Counted from the first letter of the stretch, positions 24,932 through 32,982 are shown. The stretch is DNA of 38,761 nucleotides from Planctomycetota bacterium (GCA_023481165.1 JAMCWO010000320.1:1-38761); one strand, 5' to 3'. The notes: generated from the sequence alone by a model not told the origin. Program-made: numbers and translations.

Positions 24932-25945
24932 TCACTGCCGCTCCATCGTCAACGTCTGCTCGATCGTAATATGCGGGTTGGCCTTGATGCCCAGCGGCGG
25001 CAGTCCGGCTTTGACCCGCAGCACATACTTCTGCTGCCGTTCTTCTATGCGGCCGGTCTTGAGGTTGAACAACTCGGTGCCGGTCCCTTCCAGGCCCAGC
25101 ACCTCGTACGGACCAAGGAAGCCGAAGGTGCCGCTCATCTGAAATCGCCCGGCATAAGGGATCGGCCAGCCTGCCGGCACCGACTCCGCCGGCGTGTACG
25201 TGCTGGTGATAACCGCGAATGATCCATCGGCATCCTGACGAGCCTCATCCAACTGGTAGACCACGTTGCGGGCCTGGCGCATCACCATTGGCGTCGGCAC
25301 AGAAAGCTGCGACCGCCACGTCTGTCCGACCGCCACCCCCTCCGCCGGGCGCTCAAGGCTCGATTCGGCATCCCACAGGAACCACTGACTGGCGATGAAA
25401 TCCCCGATCATATCGGGTTCCTTGACCCGCCCCATCGCCGTGCCGGCCCGGAATGCCTGCTTGCCCATCTCCTGAATCAGTGTCGCCAATTCGGAAGCAT
25501 CAACAATCTTGCCGCGCGGATCGACCTTCAGGGCGAAGCTCTTGCCTTGGGCCGACTCCACGGCGTCGGTCCCGAAATTGCGGGCACTGGGTCCACCGCT
25601 GCGTACCGCCCGGACCGATTCCACTGTGGCGCAGATTGTGCTCACGCCATAGGGGTCCACCTCGACCGGGGTGTACGCAACGATCATCTCGAAAGTCTCG
25701 GACTGCTCCTGAACGTGATTCGATTTCGTGGCCGCGTTGGGGTCCCAGTCTACGGCGATGTTCTTCTTCGAGGTAAACTTGTACCGCAGCGTCTCGCCCG
25801 GCTGGAAATCCACCGTAAAGAACACCCGGCCATCGTTAGCCGCTTTCCCTGCCTCGGAGGCTCGGCCGGCCCCCTTCTCGGGCGAGCCGCATCCCGCCAA
25901 CGAAACACAAAGAGCCCCAACTAAAACCGCTCCAACGATCCTCAC
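24932..25945 (-). CDS. Predicted lipoprotein, paralogue of next upstream gene
   Basis: Start at the GTG with AAAGGA five bases upstream; the longer frame has no signal peptide. The 337-residue product has a lipoprotein signal (VRIVGAVLVGALCVSLAGCG), then a beta-rich body starting VFFTVDFQPGETLRYKFTSK and containing SFALKVDPRGKIVDASELAT and VAVGQTWRSQLSVP. The same order of elements (a Pro-Gly turn plus YR/YK strand; KM/KV-P-x-G-x-V/I; GQTW) appears in the neighbour at 25956, so the two are paralogues. The pattern recalls DUF6263-like envelope lipoproteins; function is unknown. Confidence 0.82.
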   Translation of the reverse strand: MRIVGAVLVGALCVSLAGCGSPEKGAGRASEAGKAANDGRVFFTVDFQPGETLRYKFTSKKNIAVDWDPNAATKSNHVQEQSETFEMIVAYTPVEVDPYGVSTICATVESVRAVRSGGPSARNFGTDAVESAQGKSFALKVDPRGKIVDASELATLIQEMGKQAFRAGTAMGRVKEPDMIGDFIASQWFLWDAESSLERPAEGVAVGQTWRSQLSVPTPMVMRQARNVVYQLDEARQDADGSFAVITSTYTPAESVPAGWPIPYAGRFQMSGTFGFLGPYEVLGLEGTGTELFNLKTGRIEERQQKYVLRVKAGLPPLGIKANPHITIEQTLTMERQ

Positions 25946-25955
25946 GTGTATCCTT

Positions 25956-27122
25956 TCACTCCATCCGCTCCAAGCGGTGCAGCCGCCGGGCGGCCATTTT
26001 GATCGCCGTCGGTTGGCCCGCCTGCATGGAGCCCGGATCGGCGATGACCCACTCGTTTTGCATCTCTTCGACGTACTCGCGGACTTGCCCGCGATCGAGA
26101 TCGAGCACCAGCCGGCCCTCGTAGTTGTCCGTGTTGTCGGACAGGCCGGCAAAGGGGTTGACCGTCTGCTGTTTGCGCCACTGTTCGGCCTGCGCCGCCG
26201 ATGGGATCGCCTTCATCTCCACAATGGCCTGCCGGTCTTTGTTCTGTTGCACCTGTTTGAGCGTGTACACCCGCTCATACGTTTTCGCGCCCAGATCGTC
26301 AAAGGAGAAGGTCTTGATACTGCTCCAGGTCTGTCCGGGCCGCACCTGCCGGTCCTTCAAGGCGGACAGCGCCACGATCTCGTGCCGATTGCGAATCTCT
26401 TCATCCGCCAGGAGCTTCGCGGCCACGCGATGCCCCGGCAAGATGCCTTGCAGTGCTTTTCGCGCCGGCTCGACGTTCGAGATCTCCAGGACCTGCCCCT
26501 GGGGGGACATCTTTACCCGATAGCTCTTGCCAACCAGCGCCGCCAGGGGATTCTCGGAGTCTGTCGGCCGGGCACTGTCGAAATCGAGCACCACCTTATT
26601 CACGGATTCGATCACTTCCTTCACCCCCCGGATCGTGATCTCCAGCACCGCGTTGCCGTCGTCCTGCACCTGCTGCACCCGCTGCTCGAACGTCAGCTCG
26701 ACGAGACTACCCGTGCGGCCATCGGTGAACTGCGGAGGCTTGGCAGCCTGCGCGCCCTTCCATTCCACGCTCTTGTAGGATTCCGTCGTGAGCCTGTAGG
26801 TCGCCGCCTGCCCCGGCACGAACTTCAGCGCCAACTCCACTGCCGGTCCGGAAAGTTCGGCCTTGCTCACCTTCGCCGGCACGCTCTTGCCCTCGTCCGG
26901 AGCGACGCTATGAGGCGCTTCTCGTGTCGAGGGCGTCCCGCCCTCGGAGCGCGGGCTGGAAGCCCGCGACACGCTCGGCAATGCCTCTGGGGCCGCGCCA
27001 TCGGCAGCGCCGACTCGCGTCGCCGGAGTCTCCGCCCGTTGCCCCTGACAACCTGCCGCCGCCAGCATCATCAAGATGAGAACGCCTGACACAACGCTTG
27101 CCAACTTATCCGCCAGCACCAT
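25956..27122 (-). CDS. Predicted lipoprotein with repeat-encoded linker
   Basis: The ATG at 27122 with GGAG five bases upstream gives 388 residues starting MVLADKLASVVSGVLILMML and a lipobox AAAGC near residue 24. The linker at about residues 50-80 reads RASSPRSEGGTPSTREAP and is encoded by a multi-hairpin repeat (26923-26973). The body (LALKFVPGQAATYRLTTESY; SYRVKMSPQGQVLEISNVEP; RPGQTWSSIKTFSFDDLGAK) parallels the downstream lipoprotein. The genes are 10 bases apart and probably co-transcribed. Function is unknown. Confidence 0.82.
   Translation of the reverse strand: MVLADKLASVVSGVLILMMLAAAGCQGQRAETPATRVGAADGAAPEALPSVSRASSPRSEGGTPSTREAPHSVAPDEGKSVPAKVSKAELSGPAVELALKFVPGQAATYRLTTESYKSVEWKGAQAAKPPQFTDGRTGSLVELTFEQRVQQVQDDGNAVLEITIRGVKEVIESVNKVVLDFDSARPTDSENPLAALVGKSYRVKMSPQGQVLEISNVEPARKALQGILPGHRVAAKLLADEEIRNRHEIVALSALKDRQVRPGQTWSSIKTFSFDDLGAKTYERVYTLKQVQQNKDRQAIVEMKAIPSAAQAEQWRKQQTVNPFAGLSDNTDNYEGRLVLDLDRGQVREYVEEMQNEWVIADPGSMQAGQPTAIKMAARRLHRLERME
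26923..26973 (-). repeat. Two-hairpin cruciform-type element inside lipoprotein gene
   Basis: An outer stem CGTGTCG (26923-26929) pairs with CGACACG (26967-26973). It encloses GAGGGC-GTCCC-GCCCTC (26929-26945) and GCGGGC-TGGAA-GCCCGC (26951-26967). The element is in frame and encodes the low-complexity linker of the lipoprotein. Confidence 0.85.
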
Positions 27123-27276
27123 CGGGTCTCCGTAGCCAAATCCACGCCCTGACACACCCCTGCCGCGATCTGATTATAGAACGGCCCGGCTGCGCCAGAC
27201 AACGTTTTTTCGCGAGCTTATGCATGGCTCGGTAGACACCGTATCGTCGACCCTCGGCTTGGACGGCGTGTAGGAA

Positions 27277-27355
27277 GTGGCACGGGCATCCTGCCCGTGA
27301 GGCTTTGTGGCATCGGCATCCTGCCGATGATTCATGGGCTGGAAGCCCATGCCAC
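27277..27355 (+). repeat. Three-hairpin element upstream of lipoprotein genes
   Basis: An outer stem GTGGCA (27277-27282) pairs with TGCCAC (27350-27355). Inside are CACGGGC-ATCCT-GCCCGTG (27281-27299), CATCGGC-ATCCT-GCCGATG (27311-27329) and CATGGGC-TGGAA-GCCCATG (27333-27351). All stems are perfect and loops are five bases. It occupies the gap between the lipoprotein start and the next gene's stop. Confidence 0.87.
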
Positions 27356-27379
27356 CCAGAACCGACTTCTCACACACCC

Positions 27380-27715
27380 TTAGAGACGAACTCGGCCTTC
27401 CCCTTGATTATCCACCACTTCGCCGTCCACCAGCTCAATCTCCAGCCGTCGGAACTTGGAGTAGATCCACAGGCCGAAGGCCCCGATCAGCCAAGCCAGA
27501 CAACTGAAGCCAAGGGCGAAGACGGGATACATGATCAGAGCCGCCACCAGACCCGCCGGACCCGTGACGGGAGAGTCGTTCAGGCGCACCGTGTTGGCTC
27601 CGAAGATGCTGGCGATCCCGCACAAGATGAAGAACGGGAGTAGGGAGATGGACGCACCGACAAAGATCAGCTTGAACAAAGAACCGTTGGAGAGTCGTCT
27701 GGCCCGAATTCTCAT
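27380..27715 (-). CDS. Predicted two-helix membrane protein, unknown
   Basis: The ATG with AAAGGAGG six bases upstream gives 111 residues. A basic N-terminus (MRIRARRLSNGSLFK) precedes a hydrophobic helix at about residues 14-35, and a second hydrophobic region lies at about residues 52-85. The C-terminal tail is charged (YSKFRRLEIELVDGEVVDNQ). No family is recognised. The internal start is preferred because the longer frame overlaps the upstream gene and lacks a ribosome site. Confidence 0.75.
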   Translation of the reverse strand: MRIRARRLSNGSLFKLIFVGASISLLPFFILCGIASIFGANTVRLNDSPVTGPAGLVAALIMYPVFALGFSCLAWLIGAFGLWIYSKFRRLEIELVDGEVVDNQGEGRVRL

Positions 27716-27782
27716 TATGCCTCCTTTGTCTCCTAGCGCCATTAGCAAAATTGCGGGATGAGATTGCCTGGAACAACGCCCG

Positions 27783-28256
27783 CTAATCTGCGTGCCGAAC
27801 ACGCCGGACTTCCTCCAGATTGGCCTTGGCCGGGGGGACGTTGGCAATGAACCTGCCGATCTTCTCGCAGGGGTAGTCGGGGCACAGGGCGCAGTCTTTC
27901 ACCTTTTTGGCTAGGCCGCACCTGCGGATCTCGCAGTCGGCGCAGTGGTCGATTTGGACACCCTCGGTCTTCAGACAACCCACGCAGTTGATATGCTCGG
28001 GCTTGAGCTGGGCCTTGAACTGCTGGGACCACTCGGCGGCGGTCTTGACTCGCAGGGCTTGGTCGTTGGTCTTGTAGGCGATGGAGGCGGGACAGGCCGC
28101 ACAATCCAAGCCGCACATGGCCAATGTCTTGGTAGGCTTGGCCGTTTGCTTGTTCTGTTCCTGGCAGCCCGCTCCCAGCACGCTCGCGGCGGCGACGGAG
28201 GCGGCGGTGGTGGCCAGAAGATCACGACGCGACAGATTCGACCGATTCGGTTGCAC
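27783..28256 (-). CDS. DUF3795-like Cys-rich protein with Tat signal
   Basis: The start is a GTG with GGAGG nine bases upstream. The 157-residue product begins with a twin-arginine signal (SRRDLLATTAASVAAASVLG) ending in a lipobox-like AGC, so it is probably exported folded and lipid-anchored. The mature part carries the DUF3795-type Cys pattern: LAMCGLDCAACPASIAYKTN, INCVGCLKTEGVQIDHCADC, CGLAKKVKDCALCPDYPCEK. About a dozen Cys suggest metal or Fe-S cluster binding, which would fit Tat export. The role is unknown. Confidence 0.85.
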   Translation of the reverse strand: MQPNRSNLSRRDLLATTAASVAAASVLGAGCQEQNKQTAKPTKTLAMCGLDCAACPASIAYKTNDQALRVKTAAEWSQQFKAQLKPEHINCVGCLKTEGVQIDHCADCEIRRCGLAKKVKDCALCPDYPCEKIGRFIANVPPAKANLEEVRRVRHAD

Positions 28257-28921
28257 GCTGATGTACCTCCACTTCAAGAGCACAGTAGCCTCCAAGTCCA
28301 CCGCGGCATTATAGGGCCAGGTGCGCTCGAGAGACAAGCGAAAAGAGGAAGACAGGAATCCCACGGGTACGCCCACCACACAGTGGAGGATGCTGCGATG
28401 CCGCCGCGTCGGCAAAGGGCAAAGAGGGGGAAAGTACTCCTCTAACACGCCAGAACGTGTACGGTAGCCGCCCCTGCCCGACAGCGCTTGAGGGGGACCG
28501 AGAGCCTGGGGACACCAGACTCAATCCGGGGCCGAAATCCGTAATATGGCCGCGGGAATTCCCGACGTAATAAGAGACTATAGCAAGCATACCGGGTTCA
28601 TGATGCAGCGATACGCATGGATTGCCATTTTTCTCAGTGTAGGAGGCATTCTACGTATGGATACAAGGAATACTGGTCCTTCTTGTGGTACGCCGTAGCG
28701 AAAAGCGCTTCCAGAAGGCTGAAACCGCCCGCTCAATTTGCTCGCAACGGATACGAAACCCGGTGAGCTTGCTACAGTGTCCGTAATAATTGTTATTCGA
28801 GACCTGAACCCGCGAAGGCGTCCTGATGACTCAGCGTTCCCCCGCGTGTGGCTCCGCTGGCGCGACTAGGACGTGACCGTGCTCTGCGCCTGGGCCACGT
28901 GAGAAAAACTACCGAAAGAGC
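28257..28921. other. Intergenic region, no gene seen
   Basis: About 665 bases between the DUF3795-type gene and the accessory operon. Only short open frames are present, none with a convincing ribosome site and coding pattern; one of 32 codons starts at an ATG near 28601. An 11-base ACCCGCGAAGGC-type word occurs here (near 28810) and again near 29022. It may hold decayed sequence. Confidence 0.5.
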
Positions 28922-28949
28922 TTGACACCAACATTCTCAAATGTAGAAT
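28922..28949 (+). promoter_or_regulatory. Sigma-70-type promoter of the three-gene accessory operon
   Basis: TTGACA, a 16-base spacer, then TAGAAT: six of six and five of six matches. It lies 27 bases ahead of the ATG at 28977, which also has AAAGGAG at a good distance. This is among the best promoters in the window. Confidence 0.7.
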
Positions 28950-28976
28950 ATCCCAAACTGAGAAAGGAGAACGGTC

Positions 28977-29273
28977 ATGCTACTTTCTGCTACATATCTC
29001 GCAAGACCTCACGCGGACCCGCGAAGGCACGCCATTCCCACAGAAGTCATCAAACAGACTGCAGGAGGGGCTCTGGATGGCAAGCTCTGTCTTCTTGAGA
29101 TTCTGGTTGTCAAGTCAGGAGCAAGGAAGGTCAAGGTCGTGCCCCCTGTGGCCTTAAGACCGACGAGTGGAGGCGAAGTTTACGTCCCACGGAAAGCTTG
29201 CCCAGAATATCCTGAGGAGTTCGCAATTGATGACTATTTGGTTGTTAGGATGACAATGCTTGAACCTGGATAG
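28977..29273 (+). CDS. Small protein, first gene of accessory operon, unknown
   Basis: A 98-residue protein with a strong ribosome site (AAAGGAG) and promoter. It starts MLLSATYLARPHADPRRHAI and has a central beta-like segment (KLCLLEILVVKSGARKVKVV), then SGGEVYVPRKACPEYPEEFA and DDYLVVRMTMLEPG. There is no signal peptide or membrane helix. No family is recognised. It could be a DNA- or nucleotide-binding partner of the nuclease-like gene downstream, but that is only context. Confidence 0.7.
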   Translation: MLLSATYLARPHADPRRHAIPTEVIKQTAGGALDGKLCLLEILVVKSGARKVKVVPPVALRPTSGGEVYVPRKACPEYPEEFAIDDYLVVRMTMLEPG

Positions 29274-29301
29274 AGGGAAAGAAACTAAACCGGTTGCCAA
29301 C

Positions 29302-29321
29302 CCGCACCGGAATGGGTGCGG
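29302..29321 (+). promoter_or_regulatory. Hairpin in leader of GIY-YIG gene
   Basis: CCGCACC-GGAATG-GGTGCGG, a perfect 7-base stem, lies in the 116-base gap between the first and second genes of the operon. It is flanked by GGTTGCCA and GAGTTGCCA. There is no T-tract, so it is more likely an mRNA structure than a terminator. Confidence 0.4.
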
Positions 29322-29389
29322 CGTCCGGCGGAGTTGCCACGGTGCTCGCCAAGCCAGACTTCTCATCCTTGAGCAATGGAGGTAGTTCT

Positions 29390-29953
29390 ATGAACGATTT
29401 CAGTGTTGAGGTGATAGACCTACGCCCCATCTACGACTTTATCAGCCAGCCAGAGAATCGCGAGATACCTGGCAGAGATGAGCCCGTCTACCTTCGGTAT
29501 CGGGACGTGGTCGACGGGCTGCTGCAACAGGTCCCTAAGGGACCCGGATGGTATGCGTGGTTCGCAAGGGGTCGACAGGCCGACAACCAGAGTGTGAAGT
29601 ATGTCGGCCAGTCTTCGAGCTACGGGCTCTTCAATCGACTTCGAGATGAGCTCAGGGAGGACTACCTTGCCTTTTGGGGTACGGCGTACGACATGGAGCA
29701 GATGCTTCAAGCGATGATGGAAATATACCCGGATTACCAAGCGAACCATATGCGTGTGGCGATGCGAGCCGGAGCTACCCACCTCATGGCAGTTGGACTC
29801 CCCAGTGCGACACGGGGAGAATTGGATGTCGTGGAGTACAAGCTGATTCAGGAATTTGCGCCGCTGGCGAACGCCGATAGGCGTGACTACTCCAGGGTGT
29901 GCGTCCCAATCTACCGGGACGTGCTGGATATCTTTCGAGAAAGCCTTGCGTGA
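29390..29953 (+). CDS. GIY-YIG-like nuclease-domain protein
   Basis: The ATG with GGAGG seven bases upstream gives 187 residues. The segment PGWYAWFARG then SVKYVGQSSS matches the GIY...YIG pair (here GWY and YVG). It is followed by LFNRLRDEL carrying the catalytic-type Arg, and, after an inserted region, VVEYKLIQEFAPLANADRR, which would supply the metal-binding Glu and the Asn of the fold. Prediction of a GIY-YIG endonuclease is motif-based. Length is near that of solitary GIY-YIG proteins. It sits between two unknown genes in one operon, 10 bases before the third. Confidence 0.72.
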   Translation: MNDFSVEVIDLRPIYDFISQPENREIPGRDEPVYLRYRDVVDGLLQQVPKGPGWYAWFARGRQADNQSVKYVGQSSSYGLFNRLRDELREDYLAFWGTAYDMEQMLQAMMEIYPDYQANHMRVAMRAGATHLMAVGLPSATRGELDVVEYKLIQEFAPLANADRRDYSRVCVPIYRDVLDIFRESLA

Positions 29954-29963
29954 GGGACAAGAA

Positions 29964-30788
29964 ATGTACAGCAAAGAAGAGCTTGAGCGTACCGTGTGCT
30001 ATCTGGCTTGCGGATGCGATTTCCGACCTCTCTTTGTGTTCTCCTCGCAACTGTTCATCTACGTCGATTGGCGGGACAGGCGGTGGTCAGCGACCCCCGA
30101 GCAGCATCTAAGGAGAATAGCGCCGGCACAATCCCGCCGAAGAGGACAGCAATTAGAACGAGCACAGGCGGCTGCGGGTCCGCATGAACTCTTTAGACCA
30201 GCTACCAGAGAAGAGATCGAGGAACGCATACGCCCGCCCAAGGCAGGCGGGACGATGGATTTCGGATTCATGGGAGATCTGGTCTGCGGGCTGGACGAAC
30301 TGAACAGACAATTGGCTCCCGACCATTTGAACTACAAACGGGATCGACACGTGCCTTTCGGTAGTGTCGGTGCCATAGGGATTGATTCGATCAAGAAGGA
30401 ATTGCCAGAGTTCGGCTTGACACCCGCTGAGAAGAGAGACTGCCGTGCCACTCGCGCCATTCAACGCCCGTGGGCGAGAGAAATCACGGTAGGCGGAAGA
30501 GTCCGATGCAAAACACGTCAAGTCCGCCTGCTTTACGTCGCCGGAGAAGCGATCGCCACTTACTGCAGACTATACGCCCGCCAGAGAATCGCTCCACGGG
30601 TGCTCATTACGACAGCAACTGGCATGGGCCAATTTGCAGCTTTGGAGGATCCCCGAGGCATCATGGCTCGTCTTCTTGCTGCTTGCGAGGTGAAACCACG
30701 CCGATGGATAAGACTCGACGGAGACTGGGAGTGGTCCACCGATAAGGGAGACTGGCACCCAGCCACGAGGCCAAGATCCGAGGCATAG
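29964..30788 (+). CDS. Third gene of accessory operon, unknown
   Basis: A 274-residue protein starting 10 bases after the nuclease gene, with GAGGG about eight bases before the ATG. It begins MYSKEELERTVCYLACGCDF and has an Arg/Gln-rich helix (residues about 50-75). A central region (MDFGFMGDLVCGLDELNRQL) and a C-terminal region (LYVAGEAIATYCRLYARQRI; then AALEDPRGIMARLLAACEVK) follow, and the end is Trp-rich. No known domain is recognised. The lower GC content and less biased codons compared with housekeeping genes suggest acquisition by transfer. Confidence 0.72.
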   Translation: MYSKEELERTVCYLACGCDFRPLFVFSSQLFIYVDWRDRRWSATPEQHLRRIAPAQSRRRGQQLERAQAAAGPHELFRPATREEIEERIRPPKAGGTMDFGFMGDLVCGLDELNRQLAPDHLNYKRDRHVPFGSVGAIGIDSIKKELPEFGLTPAEKRDCRATRAIQRPWAREITVGGRVRCKTRQVRLLYVAGEAIATYCRLYARQRIAPRVLITTATGMGQFAALEDPRGIMARLLAACEVKPRRWIRLDGDWEWSTDKGDWHPATRPRSEA

Positions 30789-31044
30789 GGGAATCAAGGA
30801 TGAGCGTGTTTACGGATTAAGACGCGAAGTGCAACACGACGCGGCGCTCGCGAGTCTGCCGGTCGCCTCTTCACGTCTGGACGTTGTGAGGGCGCAATCC
30901 TCGGTTTACGCGCTCTACATACGTGTCCCGGCCTTCTCCCGTGCGCAAACCAGCGCATAAGTTTTGGACGGAATTCCGGGGACCCCTTACTCATTTCGGG
31001 AATCAAGTATGCTGCCCCAGATTCGGCTTTGGACCCGCAACTGG

Positions 31045-31335
31045 CTACGTCGGGACATCCACGAGGTCCTTTTCGATTTCGTCCTTCAATCTCCCCTGAA
31101 CCGCGGCCGGCGTGAGGAGGTCCACTTCCCTGCCGAGAATCGACTCGAGGAACGCCTTCAGCGCAACAAACCGCCGGTAGGTGATCTGGGAGAACTCCAC
31201 CACCATGTCCACGTCGCTCTGTGATCCGGCCGACTCCCGGGCGACCGACCCAAAGAGGCGGATCTTCTTCACGCCGAATTGGCGCAACTGGTCCTGATGC
31301 GCCTGCAGGATCTCGGTCACCTGCCGGCGTGCCAT
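31045..31335 (-). CDS. MNT-type minimal nucleotidyltransferase, apparently without HEPN partner
   Basis: The ATG at 31335 gives 96 residues. The polymerase-beta-like core shows LFGSVARESAGSQSDVDMVV, the GS-x(n)-S-D-x-D motif with two metal-binding Asp. In other genomes such MNT proteins act as antitoxins that AMPylate HEPN toxins. Here no HEPN-like frame lies within the flanking few hundred bases on either strand, so it is an orphan. Upstream ATGs at 31392-31395 are possible starts but lack good ribosome sites. The 256 bases between it and the accessory operon hold no gene. Confidence 0.83.
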   Translation of the reverse strand: MARRQVTEILQAHQDQLRQFGVKKIRLFGSVARESAGSQSDVDMVVEFSQITYRRFVALKAFLESILGREVDLLTPAAVQGRLKDEIEKDLVDVPT

Positions 31336-31866
31336 CGGACCGCGCGGGCTGCCCTCATCGTTGTGCTCAGGACGGACCATGAGCATCATCATACGAATCT
31401 CTGCCGCGCAAGTCAAACGCCCCCTCACGCCCCCCTGTCCTTCTCCCCTACCGACGACCGCCGCTGCCCTTTTTTGAGGTGCCAGATTGGCACCTCAAAA
31501 ACGCGTCGTATCCATCGCATTCGGGGTACCGGCGGAGAGAGCAGGCCTCCCACGGCAGGTCGGCTTGGGGCATCGGTCGCCGGATCGCCCGATGGGGCTA
31601 TCCCCTGTTGGTACCCGCAAAACGATAAACGCATCCACATCCCGCAATGAGCGGCCAAATTCCGGCAACAATCCAAAAGGTGAAACGCCCCACATGCGAA
31701 AAATCTTTTATTCCTTTAACCACAACGAGTTACGCGATCTTCGGGCGTCGCGTGCGCACAGAATTCCGGCACGATTCGTGCAACACGGCCCCTAGGTAGA
31801 GGGATACTCTGCCCTGAGGCAGACCCTCAGATCTATGATTTGCGATTTATGATTTATGATTTGAAA
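31336..31866. other. Intergenic region with one perfect hairpin
   Basis: About 530 bases without a supported gene. It includes a perfect 13-base stem TTTTTGAGGTGCC-AGATT-GGCACCTCAAAAA at 31471-31501. T-rich sequence before and A-rich sequence after the stem make this the opposite of a normal terminator. From about 31695 to 31800 the sequence reads as if it were a spacer leading into the motif array. At 31833-31863 lies an ATGATTT-type tandem. Confidence 0.6.
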
Positions 31867-32753
31867 TGCGAAACGAACCAAATGTCTCGATTGCGGACTT
31901 CGGATTGTGGTTAAAGGAATGGGGACTGTCCAGCAGCGGGACGCTGGCCCTGCGACCTGCGGCCTGCGCGGGCCGATTGTGCGAAACAAACCCAATTGGT
32001 CGGAGCCAACCATGCGAAACGAACCCAATTCGGCCCGGCGTGGCCGGCGCCAGGTCCTGGGGGCGAAAGACGCGAAACGAACCCAATTCGTCCGAATTGG
32101 CGGGCCGAGGCACCGGAGGGCGAAAACGTGCGAAACAAACCCAATTTGGCCCGGCCCCACCCTGCAGCCGGATGGAATCACGCCAAACAAACCCAATTTG
32201 TTCGGAGCGATATTAAGGGCCAAGTGCTGTGGGGAAAAAGAGTTACGACGAATTCGACGCGGAAATGGCCTCGTCGAAACAAAGCCAATTTAGCCGGGCT
32301 TGGGCAGGGCTCCCACGGGGGAAATGTGCGACATCGCCTCGATGCCCCGCTTCGGGAAACGAACCCAATCCGCCCCCGGCCAACTTGGCGACGGCGGGGC
32401 CGATTGTGCGAGACGAAGCCAAACTTGGGATGGATAGCGTGTCTGGGCAACATCCGATACTGCATGAGGGGCCTTTGCTGAAAAGTGGAATGCGCATAAC
32501 GAACCCAATTACTGGATCGCGGATTGCGGATTTCGGATTGCCGATTGGGGACGGGCCTGTGGCAGGACGCCTGCCTTCCAGGCCACCGCCTCGGGCTTAC
32601 GGGGGCCGGTTGTACAAACAAACCCAATTGGGCGGAGCCAATTGTGCGAAACGAACCCAATTCTCATCGCGTATGGAGAATGATATGTGCTTTGACAGAA
32701 AGGAGTTATGGCGGCTGCGGCCCCTGAAGGGGCTTGGCAAAACAAAGCCAATT
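31867..32753 (+). repeat. Array of 13 copies of a TGCGAAACGAACCCAATT motif
   Basis: Copies start at 31867, 31980, 32013, 32071, 32129, 32181, 32273, 32353, 32407, 32491, 32611, 32645 and 32735. All are on the plus strand. The core is CGAAAC(G/A)AACCCAATT; variants change one to four bases. Gaps range from about 15 to 100 bases and the intervening sequences are unlike one another, so it is not a CRISPR array. One copy forms CCAATTCG-TC-CGAATTGG (32083-32100). It lies upstream of ilvD. Confidence 0.88.
32514..32547 (+). repeat. GCGGATT tandem within the motif array
   Basis: Four degenerate copies of a 7-base GCGGATT/TCGGATT unit in succession, in the opposite orientation to the plus-strand copies in dgt. 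It sits in the longest gap of the CGAAACGAACCCAATT array. Confidence 0.75.
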
Positions 32754-32840
32754 CCCACGCTGTCGAGGAAACAAGAGGCCTCTTTTTGCTTTATTGATCC
32801 GCCGGCAAGTGGTAGGGTGTGCGGGTCGGTTCGCGATGTT

Positions 32841-32923
32841 GATGCCGCAAGGCATCTCTTCGTCGGTCGTGCATCGGGAGCACGACGGCTCTCGGCGAGC
32901 GGGGACGCTCGCCCTACGAAGAG
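32841..32923 (+). repeat. Multi-hairpin element upstream of ilvD
   Basis: GATGCC-GCAA-GGCATC (32841-32856) comes first. Then an outer stem CTCTTCGT (32856-32863) pairs with ACGAAGAG (32916-32923). It encloses GTCGTGC-ATCGGGA-GCACGAC (32866-32886) and GGCGAGC-GGGGAC-GCTCGCC (32894-32913). The architecture is the same as that of the element at 26923-26973. Confidence 0.8.
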
Positions 32924-32982
32924 GCAAGTCGCGCTTCCGTCCAGCGATTACACATGCACCTTGTGGTTGGAGTTAATTGACT

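Noticed and set aside
28601..28699. A 32-codon open frame starting MMQRYAWIAIF
   Set aside because: Too short, no ribosome site, and no conserved feature; kept as part of the gene-free gap.
31866..32481. Hypothetical proteins encoded by the motif array (strings like NEPN and TNPI)
   Set aside because: Every frame over the array reads as repeat-derived strings; there is no ribosome site or coding codon pattern.
31867..32753. CRISPR array
   Set aside because: Repeats are short (about 18 bases), spacing is irregular and no cas gene is present.
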